Shown here: one piece after another, positions 1-5,098 of the stretch | Layout of the letters: every line of letters begins with the position of its first letter | Numbering within the stretch: the stretch's first letter is position 1 | Notes under the pieces: generated by a model | Seen by the model: the letters and a program-made list of their open reading frames with translations, nothing else | The model's database searches: none | What the model was told of the DNA's origin: nothing | DNA from: Allomeiothermus sp035760705 | Lineage (GTDB): Bacteria; Deinococcota; Deinococci; Deinococcales; Thermaceae | Length of the DNA stretch: 5,225 bases | Direction: 5' to 3' | NCBI GenBank assembly: GCA_035760705.1 | Contig: DASTSL010000046.1 | Span: 1-5,225 of the forward strand | Translations under genes and position numbers: made by a program

Positions 1-392
1 CCCCCGGTAGATTGCGGTGCTGACAGGAATGCCGCCAGGCTGTGCTTGCAGGGGACGACCCCGTGCTGGCTGCGGTTTGCCTCGCCCAACCCGACGTGCA
101 CTCAAAACATCATCTCGCATGACCCCGACCAGCGTACACCGGCAATTCGTGATTTCCCCCGCCGGGCCCCCAGGCTGCGATCACCGGGGAAAAGTAATCT
201 CGAGCCCGCCGGGGTCGCAAACGGCGTACCGAGGGGCACCGTCACCCCGTCCGTCCATGCGGTGGTGGTCGAACCTCGAGCGCCCCCGGGCCTGGCGGTT
301 ATCCCGGGCGGTGAGCCAACGCGCCGTCACAGCTCGAGCACGAGGGGTACGCCGCCCTGAGATAGGCAGACCCGCGGAGTTCCACTGGCCAC
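1..392. other. Left flank with no recognised gene
   Basis: I see no gene here. Frames that stay open on either strand give proline-, arginine- and serine-rich translations with no familiar domain, and they run into the iteron array, whose repeats keep frames open artificially. I found no convincing RNA gene, partition site or terminator. The stretch is GC-rich and holds a few short palindromes such as CCCGGG near 284 and 303. It may be a degraded flank or the outer part of the replication region. Confidence 0.5.
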
Positions 393-536
393 TATCGGAA
401 TACTTGGCTACTTTGCTGCTCGGGGTATCGGAATACTTGGTCATTTCGCCGCCAGGGGTATCGGAATACTCGGCCAAAATCCGGGGTATCGGAATACTCG
501 GCTACTTGGGCCCATAGGGGTATCGGAATACTCGGC
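393..536 (+). repeat. Iteron cluster A, 5 copies
   Basis: Five copies of the 16-bp iteron start at 393, 426, 459, 487 and 521. The first two carry ACTTGG (the second ends in T rather than C) and the last three carry ACTCGG. Start-to-start distances are 33, 33, 28 and 34 bp, so phasing is kept for the first three copies and disturbed afterwards. Most copies are preceded by GGGG. All are in the same orientation. They are probable binding sites for the Rep protein encoded downstream, possibly concerned with copy-number control. Confidence 0.9.
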
Positions 537-615
537 TATTTTCAAATCGTCGCCAGACTGTAGCCCCGTGATTAATCGCTCCTGGGCGGCTTAATTCGAG
601 CTGTCTGCCCCGCCT

Positions 616-630
616 GATCGGAGCCTGGCC
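616..630 (+). repeat. Degenerate iteron relic
   Basis: GATCGGAGCCTGGCC resembles the iteron TATCGGAATACTTGGCC with a changed first base and two bases lost from the middle. It lies just before cluster B, 19 bp before the first intact copy, so it is off the 33-bp register. It may be a decayed copy, or chance similarity in GC-rich sequence. Confidence 0.35.
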
Positions 631-634
631 CCAC

Positions 635-881
635 CATCGGAATACTTGGCCGGTTGGGGGGGATGAATATCGGAATACTTGGCTACTTTGCTGCTCGGGG
701 TATCGGAATACTTGGTCATTTCGCCCCCGCCACTATCGGAATACTCGGCTGGTTCGTAACCGGGAGTATCGGAATACTCGGCCAGTCTGGGCGCCCGAGT
801 ATCGGAATACCTGGCCAAACCGGGCGCAAAACTATCGGAATACTTGGCCGATTGGGGGTCAAAACTATCGGAATACTTGGC
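635..881 (+). repeat. Iteron cluster B, 8 copies at exact 33-bp period
   Basis: Eight copies start at 635, 668, 701, 734, 767, 800, 833 and 866, each exactly 33 bp after the last. The core is TATCGGAATACTTGGC. Variants are CATCGG at the first copy, TTGGT at 701, ACTCGG at 734 and 767, and ACCTGG at 800. The 17-bp spacers differ from each other. Thirty-three base pairs is about three helical turns, so bound Rep molecules would sit on the same face of the DNA. This cluster is next to the AT-rich segment and is probably the core origin array. Confidence 0.92.
668..725 (+). repeat. 58-bp direct repeat of 393-450
   Basis: Bases 668-725 are identical to 393-450, spanning two iterons, the spacer between them and 10 bp beyond. 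The offset is 275 bp. The spacers elsewhere in the array are all different, so the identity marks a recent duplication or gene-conversion event inside the origin rather than selection on the iteron core alone. Confidence 0.9.
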
Positions 882-934
882 CAGATACGCCGATTTTCCG
901 TGTCCAGCACAGCACCCGCCGCCGGGCCTTGATG

Positions 935-963
935 TTGACATTAATATCAATAGTCTTTAAAAA
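935..963 (+). promoter_or_regulatory. Candidate upstream rep promoter
   Basis: A perfect -35 box TTGACA (935-940) is followed after 17 bp by the weak -10 candidate TAAAAA (958-963). It lies just past the last iteron and inside the AT-rich block. A transcript from here would carry the GC-rich hairpin at 991-1020 in its leader. The poor -10 box makes this uncertain; the TATAAT at 1026 is the stronger promoter candidate. Confidence 0.35.
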
Positions 964-981
964 ATCAGTAGCCTTAAAAGG
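946..981 (+). repeat. AT-rich tandem 18-bp repeats, candidate unwinding element
   Basis: Two adjacent units, ATCAATAGTCTTTAAAAA (946-963) and ATCAGTAGCCTTAAAAGG (964-981), agree at 13 of 18 positions. They make up most of the only markedly AT-rich stretch in the left half of the window. Direct AT-rich repeats beside iterons are the usual form of the region melted by plasmid initiators. The melting role is inferred from composition and position. Confidence 0.55.
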
Positions 982-990
982 TCATCATCA

Positions 991-1020
991 GGGCCGCCGC
1001 GCGGCGTTCGCCGCGGGCCC
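991..1020 (+). promoter_or_regulatory. GC-rich hairpin in front of rep
   Basis: GGGCC (991-995) pairs with GGCCC (1016-1020), and CGCGGCG (1000-1006) pairs with CGCCGCG (1009-1015), with GCCG bulged on the left arm and a very short TT turn. It covers the position expected for the -35 box of the TATAAT at 1026. It could be a dyad operator through which Rep or a host factor controls rep. It could also be a leader structure if transcription starts further upstream. There is no T-tract, so a simple terminator is unlikely. Confidence 0.5.
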
Positions 1021-1025
1021 TTCGG

Positions 1026-1031
1026 TATAAT
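1026..1031 (+). promoter_or_regulatory. Perfect -10 box of rep, probably leaderless
   Basis: TATAAT ends only 8 bp before the ATG at 1040, so transcription would start at or within a base or two of the start codon. Leaderless mRNAs with this spacing are well known in Thermus and Deinococcus. The GAGGA at 1033-1037 is too close to the ATG to act as a normal ribosome binding site, which also favours leaderless translation. The -35 region (about 1003-1008, GGCGTT) is poor and lies in the hairpin. Confidence 0.6.
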
Positions 1032-1039
1032 CGAGGACA

Positions 1040-2440
1040 ATGGCACAGAAGAGCAACGAGAGCAACGAGATCCGGCGCTTCGACGAGGCCAACGTGGCGC
1101 GGCTCGGCCTGATCAGCATTCAAGAGCGCATTCCCTCCGACTTCACCAGCTGGACCATCGACTTCGCCGTCGACGGCCGCCAGGCCCGGCTCTCCTGTGT
1201 CGCGGTGGCCGAGCACGGCGGGGTGCCGCACGGGCTCGACAACGACGTCTCCTTGGCCCTCATCACCCTCTACCAGGAGGCCGGTAGCCCCGAGGACGGC
1301 ACGGTGGTGACCACCGCCTACCGCATCCTCTCGGTGATCGGCTGGGACACCAGTGGCCACTACTACCAGGCCCTTAAGGAGAGCCTCGACCGGCTCACCA
1401 CCGCCACCTTCACCGCGAGCGAGGCCTGGCGCAGCGGCACGAAGTGGACCACGGTCAAGTTCCGCTACATCGACCGGCTGGAGTACACCAGCGAAGACGA
1501 CAAGCTGGGGCTCTCGGGGCAGAGCGTGCTCAGGATCAAGCTGGCCCGCGAGATCGTGGAGTCGATCCGGGCCAAGTACCTCAAGCCGCTCGACCTGGAG
1601 TTCCTCACCAGCCTGGACCGCCCCCTCACCCGCGCCCTTTACCGGCTGCTGGATGCCCAGCGGGTCACGCCGGAGGGGAGAGAGGTGACCCAGTTCCGCA
1701 CCAACATCGTGGAGTGGGCCAAGGCTTGCAAGATCGTCGACCAGACTCCGAGCCGGGTGCGGCGCACGCTCGAAGGGGCCCACGCCGAACTGGTCGAGCG
1801 GGGCTATCTGGTCGCTGTGGAATACCAGGGGCGAGGCCCCAAGCAGGAGGTGATATACACCTTCGCCAAGCAAGCCGCCCTTCCCGAAGAGGCCCGTGAG
1901 GTGGTGGCCCGGCTCTCCCGCTACGGGGTGGCCCGCCCGGTGGCCCACAGCCTGATCGGTGTCTACGGGCTCGAGCGGGTGGAGGAGCGGATCGCCCGCT
2001 TCGAGGCCATCCTGCTCGCGGGGTACGCCCCGCGCAACCGGGCCGGCTTCTTAGTCGACGTGGTGCGCGACGACGAAGGCAAGTACAGCGACCCCGAAGG
2101 CTTTGCCTCGCGGAGCCGGCGGATGGAAGCGGACGCGGCCAGGGCCAAGCGGGCCGAGGCGGCCCGCCGCGCTGAGGAGCGCAAGCACCAGCAAGCCGAG
2201 GCGGAGTGGGAGACCTTGGACGCCAAGGGCCGGGCCACCAAGGCCATACGCATCCTCACCCTCATCCTGGGCAAGCACGTGCCGATTCGCTACTTCAGCG
2301 GGCTCATGGAGGCCTTCGAGACCGGACGGTTGGACCCGCGCGAGGTCGCCGAGGGGGCGGTGCGGGCCCAGGTCCAGCTGCAGCTGGTGCCCTTCACCCA
2401 GGAACTGATGCGGGCGTTGGATAGCCTGGAGGCGGAATGA
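1040..2440 (+). CDS. repA: Plasmid replication initiator protein (RepA-like)
   Basis: This 466-residue protein is the likely initiator of plasmid replication. It would bind the upstream iterons, open the AT-rich element and recruit host helicase. The region of about residues 20-275 has the look of the replication initiator protein A family: a G-P-G-DNDV segment (61-70), VTTAYRILSVIG (90-101), and HYYQALKESLDRL (108-118 region) ahead of a Thr-rich strand. Residues 184-260 fit a second winged helix, with FLTSLDRPLTRALYRLLD (188-205) and a recognition-helix-like part near 235-256. Residues 285-345 form a helical segment ending in NRAGFLVDVV, seen in many plasmid Rep proteins. Residues 355-395 are charged and Ala/Arg/Glu-rich, probably a coiled coil. 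The ATG at 1040 is chosen because TATAAT lies 8 bp upstream and there is no better start. The gene is complete and strongly GC at third positions. Family recognition is from memory of motifs, not a search. Confidence 0.87.
   Translation: MAQKSNESNEIRRFDEANVARLGLISIQERIPSDFTSWTIDFAVDGRQARLSCVAVAEHGGVPHGLDNDVSLALITLYQEAGSPEDGTVVTTAYRILSVIGWDTSGHYYQALKESLDRLTTATFTASEAWRSGTKWTTVKFRYIDRLEYTSEDDKLGLSGQSVLRIKLAREIVESIRAKYLKPLDLEFLTSLDRPLTRALYRLLDAQRVTPEGREVTQFRTNIVEWAKACKIVDQTPSRVRRTLEGAHAELVERGYLVAVEYQGRGPKQEVIYTFAKQAALPEEAREVVARLSRYGVARPVAHSLIGVYGLERVEERIARFEAILLAGYAPRNRAGFLVDVVRDDEGKYSDPEGFASRSRRMEADAARAKRAEAARRAEERKHQQAEAEWETLDAKGRATKAIRILTLILGKHVPIRYFSGLMEAFETGRLDPREVAEGAVRAQVQLQLVPFTQELMRALDSLEAE
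1050..1070 (+). repeat. 9-bp in-frame tandem repeat at the rep N-terminus
   Basis: The unit AGCAACGAG occurs twice (1052-1060 and 1061-1069), with 9-bp periodicity holding from 1050 to 1070. It encodes SNESNE at residues 5-10. Being a multiple of three, it does not break the gene. It falls in a probably disordered tail before the first conserved residues. Confidence 0.8.
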
Positions 2441-2450
2441 CCTGGCCCGT

Positions 2451-2494
2451 CAGCCGCGGCGGGTGCGCCGACCGCGGGCCTGGTTGCGCGGCTG
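2451..2494. repeat. Inverted repeat downstream of rep
   Basis: CAGCCGCG (2451-2458) and CGCGGCTG (2487-2494) are perfect 8-bp inverted arms around a 28-bp GC-rich loop. They begin 10 bp after the rep stop codon. A terminator role is possible from the position, but the loop is long and no T-run follows, so this is weak. Confidence 0.3.
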
Positions 2495-2521
2495 GCTGAG
2501 GTGCAAAGGGAGCCGAGCTAA

Positions 2522-2686
2522 TCGGGGAGATGCCCGCAGCGTACCCCTGGCGACGGCCAATGCACCAGCAGTCCCCAGCAGACCACTCGCTACACCTACT
2601 ATGCCGACGGTATCAAGCGCCAGGAAGAGGTCATCGAGGTGGGCACCAAGGTCTACACCTACGACTCGCTACGTCTACACCTATAA
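2522..2686 (+). pseudogene. Remnant of an unknown gene, YD/Rhs-repeat-like
   Basis: One frame is open from just after TAA (2519-2521) to TAA (2684-2686), has no start codon of its own and shows strongly coding-like G/C third positions from about 2576 to 2665. It reads TTRYTYYADGIKRQE (from 2582) and later GTKVYTYDS (2642-2668). The spaced Tyr-rich, YADG and YTYD strings resemble YD repeats of Rhs or wall-associated proteins. A second VYTY follows at 2673-2684 in a different frame, as TRYVYTYNS, so the fragment is frameshifted. It ends at the insertion sequence, and I see no continuation on the far side. The Rhs link is an impression from a short piece and could be wrong. Confidence 0.35.
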
Positions 2687-2693
2687 CTCACCA

Positions 2694-2704
2694 GTTGCCA
2701 CCTA
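2694..2704 (+). repeat. Left terminal inverted repeat of the IS
   Basis: GTTGCCACCTA matches the reverse complement of 3596-3606 exactly. The match continues weakly inward (CAAAA against GACAA). The transposase stop codon (complement of CTA, 2702-2704) lies inside it. Confidence 0.75.
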
Positions 2705-2848
2705 CAAAACGCCTGCCAGACGCTTACAGTTGTGGGCAAAGACGAAACCCCAGACCTTGAGGGCGAAGCCCTGGAGGGTGGAAGCGTGGATGTGTTTGGG
2801 GAACAGCTCAGTTAGGGAAGAGCCGAGCGACTCAATGATCTTGCGGCC

Positions 2849-2862
2849 TAGGATATAGGATA
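2849..2862 (+). repeat. 7-bp tandem duplication in transposase
   Basis: TAGGATA occurs twice back to back (2849-2855, 2856-2862) with no further matching base on either side. Deleting one copy joins QFIAI to LGRKIIESLG on the minus strand, the expected approach to the catalytic Glu. Confidence 0.85.
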
Positions 2863-3106
2863 GCGATGAACTGGCTGGGCTGATGGTAGCGTTTGGAGTT
2901 GTGCTTACGGATGGGGCGGAGTTGGATGCCTTGGGCTTGTAAGTCATCCTCGGCCTGGTAGTCGGTGTAGCCTCGGTCCACATAGAGTTCACTGCCCTCA
3001 GCCAGGTCTAAGAGCAGCAGGTACAACCCGTCCACGTCGGCGGTAGCGCCGGGGGAGAGCCCGACTTCACAGATGAACTGGTCATTGCTGGCCAGCAGAT
3101 GTAGTT

Positions 3107-3126
3107 TCAGACCATGTCAGACCATG
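3107..3126 (+). repeat. 10-bp tandem duplication in transposase
   Basis: TCAGACCATG occurs twice back to back (3107-3116, 3117-3126). Deleting one copy joins VYFHGL to KLHLLASNDQ on the minus strand. The duplication also creates the TGA that ends the out-of-frame product of the 5' part. Confidence 0.88.
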
Positions 3127-3276
3127 GAAGTAGACCCGTTTGCTGGGGATGTAGCCCCGGTAGGTCTGGCCTGGGGCCAGACGGCAGCGCAGGGCGCGGA
3201 TGTTCTCGCACACCGGCAAGGGCAGGGTGTCCAGGATGTAGTGCTCGATGTCCCCCAGCCGCTGCCACAGGGTTTT

Positions 3277-3308
3277 GAACAGCGGCAGCAGCGAACAGCG
3301 GCAGCAGC
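3277..3308 (+). repeat. 16-bp tandem duplication in transposase
   Basis: GAACAGCGGCAGCAGC occurs twice back to back (3277-3292, 3293-3308); one further base matches on the right. Deleting one copy joins LLPLF to KTLWQRLGDIEHYILD on the minus strand, in frame with the first catalytic Asp. Confidence 0.88.
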
Positions 3309-3590
3309 GGGGGGATGAGGTAGCTCACCGCATGGAGCCTGCGGTTGAAGCGGCTCCGGGAGGGGACGAAGCTGAACAACCCCAGCTCCTGACATCGTTC
3401 TAGAGCCTTGTTCTGCCGCCCCCCGTGTTCGAGCGCAGCCAGTATCCATAGCGTCAGCACCACGCTCGCCGGGGTCTTGCTCTGCGGGTCATCGCGGTGT
3501 CCCAGAACCTTCACCAAATCGTCTACAATGCAATAGGCCACTAGAACAGTCCAGGTCATAGTGGCCTTACTTTTTGCCCTCCTGGGCTAA

Positions 3591-3618
3591 TTGTCTAGGT
3601 GGCAACCTGCGTTATAAT
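3591..3618 (+). promoter_or_regulatory. Possible hybrid promoter reading out of the IS
   Basis: TTGTCT (3591-3596, four of six bases of the -35 consensus) overlaps the right inverted repeat by one base. After 16 bp comes a perfect TATAAT (3613-3618) in the flanking DNA. Outward -35 boxes in IS ends that pair with a flanking -10 are a known way for insertions to activate neighbours. Transcription would run towards the regulator gene at 4031 but meets a strong hairpin at once. Confidence 0.4.
3596..3606 (+). repeat. Right terminal inverted repeat of the IS
   Basis: TAGGTGGCAAC is the exact reverse complement of 2694-2704. It lies 36 bp upstream of the transposase start codon. Confidence 0.75.
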
Positions 3619-3651
3619 ACTGAACACCACACTATCGCACACTTCACAGAC

Positions 3652-3675
3652 GTTGCCGCCCATCCGGGCGGCAGC
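3652..3675 (+). terminator. Strong stem-loop, possible terminator or attenuator
   Basis: GTTGCCGCCC (3652-3661) pairs with GGGCGGCAGC (3666-3675) in a 10-bp stem with one G-T pair and the loop ATCC. The following bases, TGTTCCGTTT, are only moderately T-rich. It sits about 35 bases after the -10 box at 3613, so it could end transcripts leaving the IS end. The same hairpin on the other strand could stop leftward transcription. Function is inferred. Confidence 0.4.
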
Positions 3676-3960
3676 TGTTCCGTTTGGGACAAAGGATTTC
3701 TGGCTCCAGGGGGACTCGATCTTTGTGAAGAGCGCTCTAGGAGGTAGGGAGTAGGGTGAAGACGTTGAAAACCAGCGCCCACCTCCCACCCCCATCTCGT
3801 GCGTTGCTGAAAGTGGGCCACACGCCCAAAGTTGGTATCACACCCCTTCCTCTGGACTGGCACAGAAAGTGTATCCCAACCAAGGAACGGTATGGCCCTC
3901 CTCCACGGGGACATGCTTGATTGACTGGGTAGAGAAGAGGAATTTGGGTGCATGGTGTTT
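3676..3960. other. Intergenic stretch with no recognised gene
   Basis: No open frame here looks like a real protein. The minus-strand frame across 3612-3953 gives a Pro/Ser/Arg-rich translation with no known motif and no ribosome binding site that I could see. There is an imperfect inverted repeat (GGAGGTAGGG near 3739 against CCCACCTCCC near 3779). I found no tRNA or riboswitch that I recognise. Confidence 0.5.
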
Positions 3961-3966
3961 GGTATC

Positions 3967-3995
3967 TTGACAGCGCTTTCAAAATCTGCTTAACT
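3967..3995 (+). promoter_or_regulatory. Putative promoter of the LacI-family gene
   Basis: A perfect -35 TTGACA (3967-3972) is followed after 17 bp by TTAACT (3990-3995), a weak -10. The leader would be roughly 30 bases. The -35 box lies within the operator-like palindrome at 3968-3981, so repressor binding would block RNA polymerase. The poor -10 leaves the exact start open. Confidence 0.5.
3968..3981. promoter_or_regulatory. LacI-type operator on the regulator's own promoter
   Basis: TGACAGCGCTTTCA is a 14-bp palindrome with one mismatched pair and the central CG typical of LacI-family sites. It shares AGCGCTTTCAAAAT (3972-3985) with the perfect site at 5099-5112. Position over the -35 box suggests autorepression. 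Confidence 0.72.
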
Positions 3996-4030
3996 CTACA
4001 TGCAAGAAGCTACAGATTTCTGGAGGCACC

Positions 4031-5056
4031 TTGAGAGAAGCCGTAACTCTAAGCGATGTAGCCCGTGCTGCTGGCGTTTCTCCCAGTACGGTATCGCGGG
4101 TTATCAACGGGACGGCTCGAGTGAAGCCCCACAAGCGCGACGCCGTATTAAAGGCTATTGAGCGTTTGCACTATCATCCCAATATTCTGGCCAAAGGATT
4201 GGCCCAAGGGCGTTCGCTTACCATTGGCGTAATCACCCAGGAAATCAGCAGCCCCTTTTATGGCGAGATGCTCAAAGGGGTGGAGCAGGCCCTCGAGGAA
4301 ACCCCATACCACCCTATATTCGCCAGCGGACACTGGCGTGCCGATCAGGAAGAGGCAGCCCTCAAGGTGCTGGTAGCTCGTCAGATAGACGCGCTGGTGG
4401 TAATGGACGGCAGTGTGCCGGAAGATAGGCTCCTAGAGCTGGTCAAGACCATGCCGGTGGTAGTGGTAGGGCGCAAGATTCCCGGCCTTCGCTGCCTGGG
4501 TATCGACAATGTCCGGGGGGCATACGAGGGAACCCAGCACCTCATCGAGTTGGGCCACCGCCGTATAGCCCATATTGCCGGCCCTCAGTCTCACCCCGAC
4601 GCCATCGATCGCCTGAAGGGTTACCAACGAGCTTTAGAGGACGCGGGAATCGCATTTGACCCGGCCCTGGTAGTGGAGGGCGATTACCTCGAGCCCTCCG
4701 GCCTGCTGGCGGTGGAGGCCCTGCTGGCCCGGGGAGCGCTTTTTACCGCCATCTTCGCGGCCAACGACCAGATGGCCTACGGGGCCAACGTGGCGCTTTA
4801 TCGCCGGGGCATTCGTGTGCCGCAAGATGTTTCCTTGGTGGGTTTTGACGATCTGCCGAGCTCGAGTTACTTTACCCCACCGCTTACCACGGTTCGGCAG
4901 CCCGGCTTGGAGATGGGCTGGGAAGCTGCTCGAATGGTACTGGATTTGCTTGAGGGCCGTCGCTATACCCCCAAAACCCTTTCAACTCGTTTGATGGTGC
5001 GAGAGTCCACCGCCCTTTTGCGCTCTCCCGGCATGCGTATATCACGCCCGTCCTGA
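4031..5056 (+). CDS. LacI-family transcriptional regulator
   Basis: This 341-residue cytoplasmic DNA-binding protein is probably a sugar-responsive repressor. Residues 5-27 form the helix-turn-helix (TLSDVARAAGVSPSTVSRVI), residues 51-62 (NILAKGLAQGRS) the hinge helix, and the rest a periplasmic-binding-protein-like sensor. Its marks include GVITQEISSPFYGEML (66-81), the strand ALVVMDG (121-127), HRRIAHIAG (176-184), FAANDQMAYGA (242-252) and VPQDVSLVGFDDLP (263-276), ending in the usual LTTVRQP. Length is normal for the family. The start is TTG, chosen because GGAGG (4022-4026) lies 4 bases upstream and any later start would cut into the helix-turn-helix. It has operators on its own promoter and in front of the next gene, in the same direction, 108 bp away. 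The effector is unknown. Third positions are less GC-biased than in rep. Confidence 0.93.
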   Translation: MREAVTLSDVARAAGVSPSTVSRVINGTARVKPHKRDAVLKAIERLHYHPNILAKGLAQGRSLTIGVITQEISSPFYGEMLKGVEQALEETPYHPIFASGHWRADQEEAALKVLVARQIDALVVMDGSVPEDRLLELVKTMPVVVVGRKIPGLRCLGIDNVRGAYEGTQHLIELGHRRIAHIAGPQSHPDAIDRLKGYQRALEDAGIAFDPALVVEGDYLEPSGLLAVEALLARGALFTAIFAANDQMAYGANVALYRRGIRVPQDVSLVGFDDLPSSSYFTPPLTTVRQPGLEMGWEAARMVLDLLEGRRYTPKTLSTRLMVRESTALLRSPGMRISRPS

Positions 5057-5098
5057 TGGCTTATGGGTGAGAAGGAGGTAATCGCGGGTAAAACAATC

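Larger units (their letters stand above)
393..985. other. Putative plasmid replication origin (oriV)
   Basis: Two clusters of 16-bp iterons (393-536 and 635-881) are followed by an AT-rich segment (about 931-985) and then by a rep gene transcribed away from the array. In iteron plasmids the initiator binds the iterons as a monomer and melts a neighbouring AT-rich element, and it often binds as a dimer near its own promoter. The order here, iterons then AT-rich repeats then rep promoter then rep, is the standard one. I found no confident DnaA box. The origin assignment is inference from layout; the iterons and the AT-rich block are seen directly. Confidence 0.8.
2702..3559 (-). pseudogene. IS982-family transposase, broken by three tandem duplications
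   Basis: This would be a DDE transposase that cuts and inserts its own element. The ATG at 3557-3559 opens MTWTVLVAYCIVDDL, and 89 native residues follow, to LIPPLLPLF. There a 16-bp tandem duplication (3277-3308) shifts the frame. Reading continues for 61 foreign residues to a TGA at 3107-3109. A 10-bp duplication (3107-3126) and a 7-bp duplication (2849-2862) shift it twice more. With one copy of each removed, the gene reads through for 274 residues and shows LDTLPLPVC (catalytic D105), YFHGLKLHL, YVDRGYTDY (D186) and GRKIIESLG (E232), then LFPKHIHASTLQGF, as IS982 enzymes do. The three shifts total 33 bp, so the last part is back in the first frame. An AGGAGG lies 18 bases before the ATG, rather far. 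The gene as it stands should be inactive. Confidence 0.88.
2694..3606 (-). mobile_element. IS982-family insertion sequence, inactivated
   Basis: The element is bounded by an inverted repeat, GTTGCCACCTA at 2694-2704 and its complement at 3596-3606, and contains one leftward transposase gene that fills almost the whole length. It is 913 bp as found and would be 880 bp without its three internal duplications, near the usual size for IS982 elements. I could not find a target-site duplication next to these ends, so the outer limits are uncertain by some bases, or one flank has been rearranged. Family assignment comes from the reconstructed transposase. Confidence 0.78.

Noticed and set aside
299..307. 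DnaA box candidate TTATCCCGG
   Set aside because: Only the first six of nine bases fit TTATCCACA and it lies almost 100 bp outside the iteron array. Too weak to call.
393..881. CRISPR array suggested by regular repeats and spacers
   Set aside because: The repeat core is only 16 bp and varies between copies, the spacers are 17 bp or less in most cases, one spacer occurs twice, and a rep gene and AT-rich element follow. No cas gene is present. Iterons explain it.
591..950. Minus-strand open frame of 119 codons with an 11-residue repeat containing AKYSD
   Set aside because: It is a by-product of the 33-bp iteron period, a multiple of three. Differences between copies change residues (K, E or R), while the wobble bases stay fixed, so the conservation is at DNA level. 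The plus-strand IGILG repeat frames and the minus-strand frame at 181-477 have the same cause.
974..1948. Long minus-strand open frame of 324 codons opposite rep
   Set aside because: It is the mirror of a very GC-rich gene, has Gly/Leu/Val/His-rich low-information translation, and the plus-strand frame has clear Rep motifs.
2463..2858. Plus-strand open frame of 131 codons downstream of rep
   Set aside because: It runs from noncoding DNA into the antisense strand of the transposase, and the coding signal within it belongs to another frame except for a few Tyr-rich codons near 2667-2702.
2702..3559. Programmed ribosomal frameshifting as the explanation of the split transposase
   Set aside because: Three separate shifts would be needed, each located exactly at a perfect tandem duplication, and I saw no slippery heptamer there. 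IS982 elements normally encode the enzyme in one frame.
3612..3953. Minus-strand open frame of 113 codons
   Set aside because: No start signal that I could see, no recognisable motif, and low-complexity Pro/Ser/Arg content.
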